Positions 1 to 12,550 of a stretch of DNA of 64,000 nt are shown one piece after another. The stretch lies in NCBI GenBank assembly GCA_008711295.1, contig VUYV01000047.1, forward strand, positions 2,253,943 through 2,317,942, read 5' to 3'. Below the pieces are notes generated by a model, which did no database searches, was not told the DNA's origin, and saw only the letters and a list, made by a program, of their open reading frames with translations. This DNA comes from Anarhynchus alexandrinus (Eukaryota > Chordata > Aves > Charadriiformes > Charadriidae). A program made the position numbers and the translations under genes. Each line of letters opens with the position of its first letter. Positions within the stretch are counted from its first letter, which is position 1.

Positions 1-337
1 TTTTTTTTTTTTTTTGGCGGGGTTTACATGCACTACTCATTTTGTACACTTCTTTCTTCTAGTGCACATTGGTCTGTGCACAAGCTGAGAGCTGATTCCC
101 AGGAAAGGGTCGGCTCCCCGTCAGCATCCCGAGAGGAGTGGGATGAAGGCACACCAAGACAGGTGCAGGGGAGGCATGCAGCAGCCTGAGTTGAGGGATC
201 CCCATGCGAACCCCGCTTTGTGCCATCCTCCCTCTCCTCACTCAACTTAGGGGGTGCCCTCTGCATCTGCCCTGGTGTCCTTTGGAGACCCTCCAGGAGA
301 GCATCAGCTGGGGAGACTTTGTGCAGCTGATGGGGAT
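1..337. other. Intronic sequence, no gene seen
   Basis: Starts with 15 T. The rest is ordinary mixed sequence up to the first CR1 fragment. The 171-residue minus-strand frame here runs through CR1-derived sequence and is not a gene. Confidence 0.5.
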
Positions 338-1027
338 GGTTGGATGCCAGCTTCCATCCCTGGAGGTGTTTAAAAGATGTGTGGATGTGGCACTTAAGAC
401 AAGGTTTAGTGGTGGACTTGGCAGTGTTAGGCTTATGGTTGGACTCAGTGATCTGGTGAGACTCTACCTGGAGTACTGTGTCAAGCTTTTGGGCCTCCAA
501 CATAAAAAGGACATGGACCTGTTCGAGTGGGTCCAGAGGAGGCCACAAAGATGATCCGAGGATGATGACACAAAGATGTCCTCTGCTGTGAGGACAGGCT
601 GAGAGAGTTGGGGTTGTTCAGCCTGGAGAAGAAAAGGCTCTGAGGAGACCTTAGAGCCCCTTCCAGTGCCTAAAGGGGCTACAGGAAAGATGGGGAGGGA
701 CTCTTGATCAGGGAGGGGAGCGATGGGATGAGGGGTAACGGTTTTAAACTGAAAGAGGGGAGATCTAGATGAGATATGAGGAAGAAATTTTTCACTGTGA
801 GGGTGGTGAACCTCTGGCCCAGGTTGCCCAGAGAAGCTGTGGCTGCCCCATCTCTGGAGGTGCTCAAGGCCAGGTTGGATGGGGCCTTGAGTGACCTGGT
901 CTGGTGGGAGGTGTCCCTGCCCATGTCAGGGGGGTTGGAACTTGATGATCTTCAAGATCCCTTCTAACCTAAACCGTTCTATGGGGCTATGATTCTAAAA
1001 GTCTTTTCCAACCTAAATGATTCTGAT
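338..1027 (+). mobile_element. Group C CR1 fragment interrupted by another CR1
   Basis: Positions 338-454 match the CR1 3' region ('ccatccctggaggtgttt...tttagtggtggacttgg...ggactcagtgatct'). The expected continuation, 'taaaagtcttttccaacc' followed by the tail 'taaatgattctgattc', appears only at about 997-1027. Between them lies a second CR1. The outer copy is therefore the older one. An uninterrupted copy of the same group at 55818-56099 shows the expected order. Confidence 0.8.
455..996 (+). mobile_element. CR1 (group A), nested in an older CR1
   Basis: A 5'-truncated CR1 in sense orientation. It starts in the ORF2 segment encoding '[21 protein letters not shown]' with substitutions and runs through 'gctgtgaggacaggctgaga' and the LFSLEKKRL region to the 3' end 'ctatgattct' at about 996. 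TCT at 452-454 and again at 994-996 may be a short target duplication. The reading frame is broken. Confidence 0.88.
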
Positions 1028-4000
1028 TCCACTCTGTGAGAGGGACAGATGAGAATTCCATACGTGGTAGGATGAGGAGGTGCCTGCCCACCCGGGCTTG
1101 CTGTGGGGTGGGAGCAAGGGGTCCCTTTGGCTCCAGGGAAGATCCCTCACTGCCTCCCATGCACCGTGGGATGACTGCAAGAGTGATGCTCCTAATCCAG
1201 CCTTCTTAAAGCTGCTGCTGTGCTGCTTTAGGTGGGGAAACAGGAAAGGTTTGGATGAAGGCGCTGTCTGGTGGGTGCCAGAGCTGCTCCCCCCATCCAA
1301 GACCACGAGATAAGCCAAAGGAAAGCATGGGGGTGTATTCCCTCCCTCCCCCGGCACGCACATAACCCCGAGGCTTGGCTGGTGTTTCAAAGCTGCTCTC
1401 TGGCTGTTTTAAATTTAGGGGCCGGCGCACGCAGGCGTGGGCTGCGCTGTGGGGCAGGAGCGGGACAGGGCATCCGCAGTGACCGGACCTGCTTCTCCTC
1501 CTCCTCCTCCTGCTGGGTCCACCACCCTCCACGGCCCAATGCTGCATTCCCACCCCACCTGCGACATCCCTGCTCCCGCTTCTGGGTCAGGTCATTGGGA
1601 ATTAGGGGGTTTGGGGGGAGCTTTTGATGTCGGGGGAAGAGAAGCGGCGATGAGAGCGGCTCTTGCGGGGTCTCGAGGTCTGCGCACCCCCACCCCTGCG
1701 TCCCCGATGTACGACGTTGTCCTGTAATCACGTTTGGGCTATAAAACGTGCTCTTTTTGGCTTGAAAAGTCACGTTGGCGTGGACTTGCAGAGCACGCAA
1801 GCACGCAGCTCCTGCCTCTGCAGGCATGGGTTGAAGTCAGTGTATCAGCATCTGTCTTGGTGCTTGACCTTTTTATGTGCTCTCTTTTGCAAACACATTT
1901 TTTTTTGCAGATTTGGGAGGGGGGGGGGGGGGGAAGGAAAAATACATAAAGGTCTGTGCTAAAGGCAATCCCAGTGGGGTGGCTTCATCTTTAGCCCCGG
2001 TTTGTTTCCCGGTGCTCTCCTCTGTCTGTAAGAGGAAGATAATCTACCTGGCAAGGGTACTGGGGAGCTAAATTAATTCACGCTGAGGTCTTCGGATAGA
2101 AAACGCTGCAGTAAGCACCAAGTGTGGGTGTAGGCACAGTGCTGTATAGCACTCGGATGGCGCCGTATAGAAATGTGCTGATATCTTCCAGCATGGCTTT
2201 AAAAATCGCCCGTACTGTTGAAAGTGTAAATATAGGAAGAATAATCAGCCCAGCGGTGCTCTCTGTGACCTCCATCATCCGAATCTTTCCCTTCTTTCTG
2301 TCCCCGCGTCCTCATCTTCTGTTACAGGTCCCTGCTCAGGACCTGCACTTGCAAGAATCTTTATTTTTCCCTATCTGACCATCACGGAGGATTGCAGCTC
2401 TTCGTCAGGAGGCCTGACCCCCCTCCTGTCACCAGGCAGCGAGGCTTAAATAAAATGACAGTTTCTTTGGGTAGGAAAAAATAAATAAGGCTCCACCTGA
2501 ATCTCCTGGGTTATTTTTTTTTTTTTTGGTCAAGAATAGCCTGGAATGATCCTCAGGAGAAACAAATAAGAGTTGAGGTGTCTGAGCTGAGGATAATAAT
2601 TTATTTGAACTGAGTATAGCAATTTATTTTGAGCACGCTGTGGAAGCAGGAGGCTGCAGTAGCTTTGCGATCATTGATGTGGGTGAAGGGGGGAGAGCCG
2701 GGGATGGGGGTTCTCCTTCGGGGCGCGCCTGGACGTGCCCATGTGCGTCCTGGCCAAAAAATGAGACCTCCCCGTTCCTCCAGCATGCAAGAAGCATCGC
2801 TTTGCTTCATCGCCATGCAGGTGGTGGGTAAAGGGGAAATTGCTCTGCAGACCCCTCTGCTGCCCTTGCACCGAGGTTTCCTTGCACAGAGATGGGAGTT
2901 TTCCCCTTTAGGAATAGGGTTCTCCTTAACAGATGATCTATGAAAATAAATAAGCATCTTTTTGGTCTGGAAAATACTTTCAGATCCTTAGATCCTTTAG
3001 CCAGAAGGGAGCATGCTGATCCTCCGGTCTGGCCAGACAATTGCGCTCCGTCATTCCCGTAGCCGAGCTCCTGGGTTTTTTTTTTGGGTGAGCTGGATTT
3101 TATTTCGGTGTTTTCCATCAGCTCTGTGAAATGGGGTCAGCTCTTGCCCCGCCGCTCTCTCCAGCGGATGATGTGCCTCTCTGGCAGGAAATCCTCTCTC
3201 CTGTGCCCAACGTCGCCGATGGGACATGTCAGCAGCGCGTCGGGCTTTTATCAGGAGATGAAAGCAGATGCTCAGCGCTGGGGTGGGGGGAAGGTGGCTC
3301 CTACGTGTTTGGCTCTCACCATCCCTTCTCCCACCCCAGGAAGGGATGGTGATGGGTAGCAGCATCCCTCCTTCCCGCCCTCTTGACTATCCAATTCCGG
3401 TGGGTCCCATCCGCGTCGCGAGGGGCAAATACATATTTAAAATGCACGCGGAGCGACTGACGGGCTTGCAGCCCATCAAACACACCAGTTGCACGGACTT
3501 CAGCCGGGGCCAGCGGGTTTTCTTCTGCCAGGAAGAGCCAGGTTGAGCGATAAAGGCCCCCTTGTTAACGCGTATTGCCTTAAGCTATGTTTCCACAGCT
3601 TTCCGTCTGTTTACCGAGAGTATTCAGACATGTAATTCCACCGGATCTGGCTGCTTATGGAGAAGGCTGGATTATTTGTGTTTCATAAATAAGGCCAGAA
3701 AACACAAGGTCCAGGGCACTGAAAGCCAGCTCTGCATCACTCCTAATGGGGTTCCTTTTTTGGTCCCACTCTTCTGCCTTTTGGTTATTAGCCCCCCTTT
3801 CCTCTGGCCCATATTCTCTCCCAAAACTTAGTGAAACCCCATAAGCCAATTATATTGCCGTAGAAGAAGGCATTTCTGCCCCCTTCGCACCCTTTCTGGC
3901 TTTGTTCCGCATTCTTTAAGCCCCGCAGGATGCGGCCCCCGGCACGGCCGAGCAAACCTCGCTGCTGGAAGGATGGGCTGCTTTTAGCATCAGCTCCTGC

Positions 4001-7000
4001 TTTAAACCATTCGGGGCTCCGTGTCTGGCTCGTGCCCCTCCAGAGGAGAGTCTTATATGGGCTCCCCACTCCCCATGGCCCCTCGCTCACCTGGAGGGTC
4101 CTTTTTCTTGTTTAATCCTGCTAGCATTTTTAATTAATTAATTTATTTTGGTACGGTAAAACCTTATTTTGAGAGGAGCTGGAATTATGTATAATAAGAT
4201 CTGGGTGCCCCTGAGGAAGGGAGGAGCGACCCATCAGGAGGAGATGGTCCCGGCACATCCCGGTGTGTCAGAGGTTTGGTGGAGCATCTCATCTGGGTGA
4301 GCTTTTGTGTTCCCCACCACCTTTTCCCACCTCTCCCATTCATCCTCCTGGATGTAAAACCAGCGCAGGGCTGAGGCTGGTTTACGCTGGGACCTCTGTG
4401 AAGCTGAGAGCTCTGCCTCCATCTGCCCCCCGCGGGGCACAGCATCCCTCCCTCGGCTCCCATGGAGCCCACGGGGAGAGGGGGTCTGTAAAGGTAAACG
4501 AGCGGTTTGCTTAATTAGAGCTCTCTGGACCTTTTCCAGCTGGATGCCCATGGGAGCAGGGAACGGCTTGTGTCCTCAAGCCGGGCACCTGGACCACAGC
4601 TCCTGGGCTTGCACCTGGACCCTGCAGTGATGGTCAGGCTCTGCAGGGGGGAGAAAAACCACTAAAGCCTATATTTTTTTTTGCATAAAAAGGTCTCTAA
4701 TGATAGTTTAGCAGTCCAGCCTGTCCTTAAAGCACCTTGTAGGAACTGTTAAAGTAAAAGCAGTGCTGGTACAAATGCAGCCATATGTTCATCTGAGCAG
4801 GAGGGTGTTGATTCAATTAGCAGAAGTGTTTGGAGGAACATCTGTGAAGGGGTAGGAGAGATTTCCCGTACCACCAGCACGGCAAGTCCTGTTCCTGTCG
4901 GACCTGTGCTTGGTCTCCAGAGCCGAGCCAGACTCTTCCTCTGAGACTGTCTCACCGAGATGCTGCCTCCCTCAAAATAACAACAACAAAAAAAAAAATC
5001 AGTGTTTTTGCAGTCTGCCCTCCTGCTCGGGGTGGTTTGCAGGACAGCTGACGTGCACAGCAGTAGCATGGCTTGTCCTTCAGCCAGGCAAGCCTTGGTT
5101 TTCCTAACTTGGAAAGAATTGCTTTGGATAAACTCAGTAAAGTCTGGATTTGTGTCCCGTTGGCGCTGGTGAACAGACGCCCGTTGTTTTGTGGAGCTGT
5201 GGGTGAAAACCTGAGAGCTTTCCTTTGGCTGTAGCGTATGGGGCTGAGATCTGGGGATGCCCCAGGTATGTGAGAAGCACCGAGCCGGGGTCATTTACCT
5301 GCTCTGTAATCCACACTGCTGGGACCCTCCGTGCTGAAATTGGGGGGGTTAAAGGTAGCCTCTGTGCATCATCGAACTTCTGCCGTACCCGTACGGTTAG
5401 CTGTATCCCTTAGCCTGCAACCTGCAGGGTGCTGCATCCTCAGCCTGACAGGGGATTTGGGCTGGGGACATCCCAAGGGGACGTGTGGCCAGCCCTTTTG
5501 ATGACTGACTAGCAGATGCATGGGAAATCCTCCCAGTAGCAAGGCCTATAAAGTGATGTTTTCCCAGTATAAGTTCTTGTTTTCCAAAAACCCAGCATTT
5601 CTGGGGACTTCCTTGGGTTCCATCCAGACCAACCGGGCTGAGCTGTAAGTTTGGGAAACAGACCCCATAAGCAGAAGAACAATAAGAAGCTGTTTGGGCT
5701 ACTTTTTTTCTAATGGAAAACAGGCTTAAGGACTTTGTTTCTTGTTCTGGGGGAAGTAAATGCGTCTTTGAAGCTTGGCTCGCTCTCTGTGTGACTTTTC
5801 AGCATAGCAATTAATATAAACCCCCATTTTAAATGTATCCTCCAAGAGGAGCATCCATGGCGTCGGACCATAGGTTTAGGGATGATGGATCATCGCGACC
5901 ATAGCGGTTTGGGGATGATGCAGACTGCACTTGGCAACTGCTGCGTTTGCTGGTGAGAGTTGGAGCAGGGAGGAGATAGGGCTAATCCTACAAAATAACG
6001 ATGTGCACAGACCCTGTGCTTTGTATCTTCAAAGCGTCACGCAGCTGTGAACTAGTTAACGCCAAACTTTTGTCTGCTCGGTCACGAAATTGTGGACCAA
6101 ATGGTGAACCGCAGGAGAGCGATGCAGACCCCGAGTCTCGCCTGGGCTCGCTCTTCCCCTGGCTTGATGTGCAGCTGGATATCGTGTCACATCCCGAAAG
6201 CAGGGAAATGTTCGTGTACATAAAATGTTTGACACCAGAGGCGTGTTTAGGAGGACGTGGTCCTCCAGGCGAAAGTTTGGTGCTGGTTTGAATTCGTAAA
6301 GAGCAACACGTGAGCTGTATAACCAGCATAATCTTCAAGCAGGCTACATCTAAGAGACTCTAGATGCTGATAATAAACCCAATTAGACTCTTACGGTGTT
6401 GTTTTTTTTTTTTTAAATGCCCCATGTGATGTTTCCAATGGCATTTTATATTTCAGACTTCCTTGGTAGAACAGCAGTAGGATCTAGAAATATCCGAGGC
6501 ATTAACAGTGTCTCTGTCTCTCTCCCTCTTCCCATCCAAAGATAATAAGAGCTGCGGGGCTGCCCTTCCCCCAGAGCTGCAGGGCTTGTGCTGCTTTTCC
6601 TTGCATATTTTGGCAGGGAGAAAATAGCCTTGAAGTACGGTAAAAGACAGAAATATGCCGGAGCATCGGGAATCAAACCAGCCTCTTTGAGGATGGAGTA
6701 AGAGAACATAAAAGATTTTTTCCTTCTTTCTAAAGGCGTTACGAGCAAAGCTGTCGTTCTTGGGGATGGAGGATCATAAAGCGCTTTCCTGGACCGGAGA
6801 AATGATTCAAACTGACAGATTTCAAAATGAAAACAAAACTGGGGAAAAGCGGAATTTTTAAGAACGACTGCTCGCACAGTTTAAAAAAACAAAAAACGCA
6901 TTTGCTCTGCAGTTTTGCTGACATTATTTCTCATGCTGTGCACTAATGATTTGAAGGTAGTGATAGCTTCTTGACTATTCCATTGGTTTTTAAACCCGTT

Positions 7001-7485
7001 TTTGCTGGATGAGGTGGATGGTTTTTCTTCCCTTTTGTGCCCGTTTCTATCAGAACGGTCGCTGTGGCTCTGTGCTGATGGGGGGAGCTGGCGGTCCCCT
7101 AAAGGACGGGGACCAGGAGCTCAGGTTTGGCCGCTGCAGGCTGTTGTGCCCTGCCCAAGGTGTCTTGTGCATTGAAAAGCCTTTGGGGGCAAGAAGTGCA
7201 GAAAAAGGGTAAACTTGCTTCATTGCGTGGACAATTTCAGTCCTTTGTGACGTATGCTGGTGCCAGGAATCTCTCAGCTTTGTGTACTGAAAATATATGC
7301 AATTTGAAAGTGTGTGTAAGTGATTTTAGACCTGATAGTGTCACTCAACTGTGAGACACAGAGAAGATAAAAAAAACCCAAGAAATAACAAACAAAATGC
7401 TGCATCTTTGCTCCTTTATTTTTTTAAAAGGGACCTCGTTAGCTGGTAGCACTCATCCCTCCTGTGGCTTTGCAGGGGGGATTCA
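1028..7485. other. Unique intronic sequence
   Basis: No gene or recognisable interspersed repeat. Contains a CTC-rich tract (1495-1512), a 15-base G run (1919-1933), a T run near 2513, an AATTAATTAATTTATTTT stretch (4132-4150), and moderately CpG-rich sequence at 1421-1700. The open frames, including 181 codons on the minus strand at 4749-5294, have no recognisable domain and overlap homopolymers; I treat them as chance. Confidence 0.5.
1919..1933 (+). repeat. 15-base G homopolymer
   Basis: Fifteen consecutive G preceded by GGGA. A homopolymer this long is prone to length error in assembly and could form G-quadruplex-type structures. Confidence 0.9.
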
Positions 7486-8372
7486 TCATAGAACCATAGA
7501 ATGGTTAGTGTTGGAAGGGACCTTAAAGATCATTGAGTTCCAACCCCCTGCCATAGGCAGGGACACCTCCCGCCAGACCAGGTTGCTCCAAGCCCTGTCC
7601 AACGTGGCCTTGAACACCTCCAGGGATGGGGCAGCCACAGCTTCTCTGGGCAACCTGGGACAGTGTCTCACCACCCTCACAGTCAAGAATTTCTTCCTAA
7701 TCTCTCATCTAAATCTCCCCTCTTCCAGTTTAAAACTGTTCCCCTCCATCCTATGGCTCCACCCCCTGATCAAGAGTCCCTCCCCAGCTTTCCTGTAGCC
7801 CCTCTAGGGACTGGAAGGGGCTCTAAGGTCTCCCCGGAGCCTTCTCTTCTCCAGGCTGAACCACCCCAACTCTCTCAGCCTGTCCTCACAGCAGAGGGGC
7901 TCCAGCCCTTGGAGCACCTCCGTGGCCTCCTCTGACCCCGCTCCAACAAGTCCATGTCCTTCTTATGTTGGGGCCCCATAACTGGAGGCAGCACTGCAGG
8001 GAGGTCTCCCCAGAGTGGAGCAGGGGGGCACAATCCCCTCTCTCGCCCTGCTGGCCACATTTTATGGGCTGTCAGCGCACATTGCCGGCTCATGTTGAGC
8101 TTCTCATCCACCACCACCCCCAAGTCCTTCTCCTCAGGGCTGCTCTCAATCCATTCTCCGCCCAGCCTGGATTTGTGCTTGGGATTGCCCTGACCCACAT
8201 GGAGGACCTTGCACTTGGCCTTATTGAACTTCATGAGGTCTGCAGAGGCCCATCTCTCCAGACTGTTGTGGTCCCTCTGGATGGCGTCCCTTCCCTCCAG
8301 CATGTCGACCGCTCCACACTGTTTGGCATCGTCTGCAGACTTGCTAAGGGTGTCCTTCATCCCAACAACCAT
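7486..8372 (-). mobile_element. CR1 (group A) with 3' part of reverse transcriptase ORF
   Basis: The longest group A copy, antisense to SAMD4A. The 3' tail is at 7486 ('tcatagaaccatagaatgg'). Reading leftwards on the minus strand, the ORF2 remnant (about 7875-8438) includes SADDAK, a degenerate form of the FADD catalytic motif of CR1 reverse transcriptase, then [20 protein letters not shown] and [16 protein letters not shown]. Frameshifts and the truncated 5' end make it non-functional. Confidence 0.9.
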
Positions 8373-10099
8373 GTCGCTGTGGGTTGCAGTGGGTCTGGGG
8401 GAGGCAGCACGAAGGGCTGCAGCGAGGTCCCCGTCCACTGGCCAGACTGAACGGCAGATTCCCCTGTGTGGTCATCACCGTCCTCGCAGCAGGATGTCAC
8501 CCTGGAGAGCCAGCGCGGGGCATTTGGGAGCTGGCACCCTTCCCCCAGCCCGCTGAGCATCACTTGGGGCTGACGCAAGGCTGTGCCCTGCTTGCCCGGG
8601 GATCCTGGCTCGTCCCTGGGGCCATGGCGTGGACGTTTTATTTTCTGTCGTCAGCCACAAGTACTCCTGCGTGCTCCCGGATAAGTCGCTGATCATCTGG
8701 CACGGCCTCGGCTCCCGCTGCTCCCTGCGAACCTGGCTCGGCTCCATCGGGAGCTGGTCACGTCGCCTGGGGCTCCAACCTAGTGCAGCAGCACAGAGCT
8801 TAGGCTGGGAAGAATATATAATGGACTGGCACGGAAGAGTCATTTTGCCGCGTTGTTTAATGGATATTCAGGTTTTTTTACAACTGCATCTGTCACTGTG
8901 ACCCCGGTGCGGTTATATTCAAGCAGCGAGTGCAGCGAGGAACGTCAGATCCTACGGGAGGAGAGACCTTCAAGAAGTGACCAAGAAGTCTCTGTTGGTA
9001 ATAGAAACAGCTCTAATTTAAACCAGAGCTCTGTAGGGGCTTTTGGGGGGGGGAAAGAGGCAAAGAAGAAATCCGCGATGTGTCAGTAATGACTTAGAAA
9101 AAAAATATTACAATTATTCCAGATCGCAAAGTGTCAGGAATCTGGTGCGGAGCTTTTTGTGGTGCTTCTGGAGCACACCGCGAGTTGCCCCCGCTCTGCT
9201 GTCACATCTTGTGTTTTAGTTTCCCGGCAAGCGGCGGTGCATCCATCGTACAGGTTTGCTCCTGAGCAACACCAACTTGCGTCTGTCTGCAGCGTGTCTT
9301 TCTGCAGAAGGATGTTTTTGCCAATGGAAAAGCAGATCTTCAGTCTCTCAAAAGACGAGGTGCCTTCAGACGCCCACAGGTTTTGTTGGATTCTTTTTCT
9401 TTCTGGCGTGCAAGCTTCCAAAACCAAGCGGGAATCCTTCCAGTGATGAGCACTGTAACTTCAACTTTTGGGAAGCTTTTTTTTTCCCCCCCCTAGTTCT
9501 GTGCATATTGTCGCTCATTAGTGATGGCAGAGAGCCTACAGGTATTTATCACAGCATCAGCCGTGCGGCTTCCCCGCAGCAGCGCCCAGCCTTTCTGTAA
9601 TGCTGGGGAATTCAGGCAAATACACAATAGGGCAGATAAAATAAGTAAAAATTATGAAAGCCATGTTGGTTTAAAGCATTATTATTTTTTTCTAAGAAAA
9701 GAGTGGAAATTAAACTTAAAATCATGACAGTCTACGTTCAGACAAAAATGTACCACGATGAGTTGCTGCGCTTCATGTTAAGTATTCAAGCGCTGCTGCT
9801 TTGGTGCCGGAGTGTTAGAGTGAGTCAAACTGCTGAGGGTGAGGAGTCGATAGTGAAGTACCTGTAAAGAGATTATTGAAGTGCTAAATTTTCTTCCTTT
9901 CTGTTGAATTGCCCGGTCCTGTTCAGTGGCCGGTCCCTTCAAAGCAAAGGCAGTTGTCAGGGAGTGAGACAAGGCTCAGGACATTTTCCTCTTCAACCCC
10001 CAAGTTAAGGTGAGATCTGTTGGCTTCCAAAAACTCTTGAGACCAACCAGAAAAAAAAAAAAAAAGCGGGTAGTCTGAAATACAAGTGAAATAAGTTTC
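8373..10099. other. Unique intronic sequence
   Basis: No gene or repeat recognised. Contains a short C-rich stretch near 9487 and an AT-rich patch at 9610-9730. An A run (about 10050-10064) precedes the next CR1. Confidence 0.45.
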
Positions 10100-10412
10100 C
10101 CCAGGAGAGCTGGGAAAGGACTTTTTACTGGGGCATGTAGTGATAGGACGAGGAGGAATGGCTTCAAACTGGAAGAGGGCAGGTTTAGATTGAACATTAG
10201 GAAGAAGGTTTTCACTTTGAGGGTGGTGAGGCACTGTCCCAGGTTGCCCAGAGAGGTTGTTGAGGCCCCATCCCTGGAGGTGTTCAAGGCCAGGCTGGAG
10301 GTGGCCTTGGGCAGCCTGGTCTGGTGGGAGGTGTCCCTGCCTATGGCAGGGGGGTTGGAACTCGATGATCTTCAAGGTCCCTTCCAACCTAAACCATTCT
10401 ATGATTCTATGA
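10100..10412 (+). mobile_element. CR1 (group A, young-looking subgroup), 3' fragment
   Basis: About 310 bp of CR1 3' end in sense orientation, from 'ccaggagagctgggaaagga' to the tail 'ttctatgattctatgata'. It shares 'gattgaacattaggaag' and 'gaggttgttgaggcccca' with the copies at 30901 and 32400, which suggests one recent source lineage. Confidence 0.88.
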
Positions 10413-11419
10413 TAAGTTTCTATCCTCTTGCTTTCTCCATATGTATTTCGCAGTGCCGAAGCTACCTTGTCATTCCGCTCTTCGGTTTCCACTTGAGCGA
10501 AGTTTAACACATTGCTGAGAAGAATGAGCGTGTAGTAAATATAATGATTCATCATTCCTACCGTAGTGAAAAGGGAGGTGGGGAATGTCTGTCAAGTTCT
10601 CTAAGTCCTTGAATTAAATGTGTAGGGATTTTGAATAACCTCCGAGTTAGCAAATAAAAGCACTAATTTTAGTGCCGAGATGATATTTAATTGAAAGGCA
10701 ACCAAAGGGACATACTCATTTTTAGGCAACTAACAAAAAAGTATAAATACAAAATAAGTTTAAAATAAAGTAATTGGAAATTAATTGAAATTTAATTTTA
10801 ATTAGGTGCCCGAAATTGGATCGTCTGGATCCCTGGAGGTCCTGTCTCTGTCTCGTCCCTTTTTTTTTTCCCCTCTGTAAGGCAAATGCCAATTAATTTT
10901 TTAAAAGTGCTTTAAATAACTTCATGTCTGCAACCTGTTGCAAGTCAGTGGGACTCAGATGGTCAGAGGTTTAGGAACCTGCGTGCAGTTGTAGTTACAG
11001 AATAGCTGCAAAGGGGAAGAAGCACTCAGGCCTTTCTGTGTCTTAGATGCCCAGTTTTCCTTAAAAACAGAAGAAAAAAACCCCCAATTTTGCTGTTCTG
11101 CTTTGAAATATCACCTGTGCTGGTTTTCTTCTCCTGGCTGGAGGGAAGAGGGCATGGTTCGGACCTCTTAGCGAAGATCTTGCATGTTTTTCTCTCAAGT
11201 ACTAGATGCCTGGAGATGCGTTGGCTTGCTTTTTGTGACATCTCCAGCTGTGGTAGCACCTTAAGGCTGGCCAATGGTACAAGATCCATCCTTTGCTCTT
11301 GGGGCCTTGATTTCCATCTAGCAAGGGTCCTATTGGATGTCTAGACAGGCTTTCAGTTAGCCCTGGTGTCCAAGGCATCTCGCCAGGCATTGCCTCTTTG
11401 CAGAGAGCTCCTGGAGCTG
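10413..11419. other. Intronic sequence with AT-rich, TAATTA-rich core
   Basis: No gene. Positions about 10600-10930 are strikingly AT-rich compared with flanks and contain clustered AATTAA/TAATTA-type words (10768-10806), the core recognised by many homeodomain proteins. It could be a conserved regulatory element or simply AT-rich intron. Confidence 0.35.
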
Positions 11420-11888
11420 GAGGAGATGGACCTGTTGGAGTGGGTCCAGAGGAGGCCATGAAGATGATCCAAGGGCTGGAGGACCTCTGCTGTGAGGACA
11501 GGCTGAGAGAGTTGGGGGTGTTCAGCCTGGAGAAGAGAAGGCTCTGGGGAGACCTTAGAGCCCCTTCCAGTACCTAAAGGGGGTCTATAAGAAAGATGGG
11601 GATAAACTTTTCAGCAGGGCCTGTTGCGATAGGAAAAGGGGTAATGGCTTTAAACTAAAAGAGGGAAGATTCAGACTAGATATAAGGAAGAGATTTTTTA
11701 TGCTGAGGGTGGTGAGACCCCGGCCCAGGTTGCCCAGAGAGGTGGGAGATGCCCCATCCCTGGAAACATTCCAGGTTGGGTTGGACGGGGCTCTGAGCAA
11801 CCTGATCCAGTTGAAGATGTCCCTGCTCATGGCAGGGGGATTGGAGTAGATGGCCTTTAAAGGTCCCTTCCCACCCAAACTACTCTGA
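11420..11888 (+). mobile_element. CR1 (group B), 5'-truncated
   Basis: Sense CR1 beginning at 'aggagatggacctgttggag' and running to 'ttcccacccaaactactctg'. Group B signatures are 'gagcaacctgatccagttga' and 'gatggcctttaaaggtccct'. The usual TTCTATGA tail has decayed or is missing. Confidence 0.88.
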
Positions 11889-12550
11889 GATGCCTGAGTG
11901 TTCCCCTGCTGCACCCTCTGCAGTCCAGGGGATGCGGGTGCCAAAATTTCTTCTTGGGGCATCATTGACTTTCCTGGGAAGATCGTGATGCTGCTCCTGG
12001 CCACCATGAGGGATTTCGCTGCGTATCCTGCCCTTGACAAGTGAGGACACGGCTCATACCAGCCGCTGGGCTGGTGGTGGGGTGAGGAATGTCCTCCGTC
12101 TAGACGGATGGGTCTGACTCAGGGAGTGTGCGGTTTTGGGAACGGCCTCACCAGCTCCCTCGGGGCAGGGCTCAGGTGCACCCAACCGCTGCTATTTTTG
12201 TACCCGCAGAGAGAGAGGAGGCTCAGGGCTCATTCAGGCAGCCCAGTAAGATGCTGCAAAGATGAGCGGATCATGGAGCGCTCCCCCATGCTCGGGCCAA
12301 GCCGTCCCCCGCTGTGGCATCCCCAGGGCGGCCTTGTTGGAGGAGGAAAGGCTAAATGGGAGCAGCCTGTGGGGTTTGCCTGGGCTGGGTGCAGGGAGAG
12401 GGAACTGTTTCATGGGGAATACCTGCACCTTTCCCACCTCCATCGCTCGCCTGGCCTGGGTCCTCGTTGGGTCCCCGCTGGTCAGGGAAGCTGGCAGCAT
12501 GTTCTGGCTCCTCAACAAGGCTGTATCTTGATGCTTATTGACTCAAATAA
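11889..12550. other. Unique intronic sequence
   Basis: GC-rich, mixed sequence with no recognised gene or repeat. The 176-codon plus-strand frame at 12108-12638 runs into the next CR1 and has no protein family match that I recognise. Confidence 0.45.

Noticed and set aside
3345..3546. Peptide-like frame (GKYIFKMHAERLTGLQPIKH) in the intron
   Set aside because: Looks protein-like by composition but has no recognised family and no clear acceptor/donor pair. Kept only as a note.
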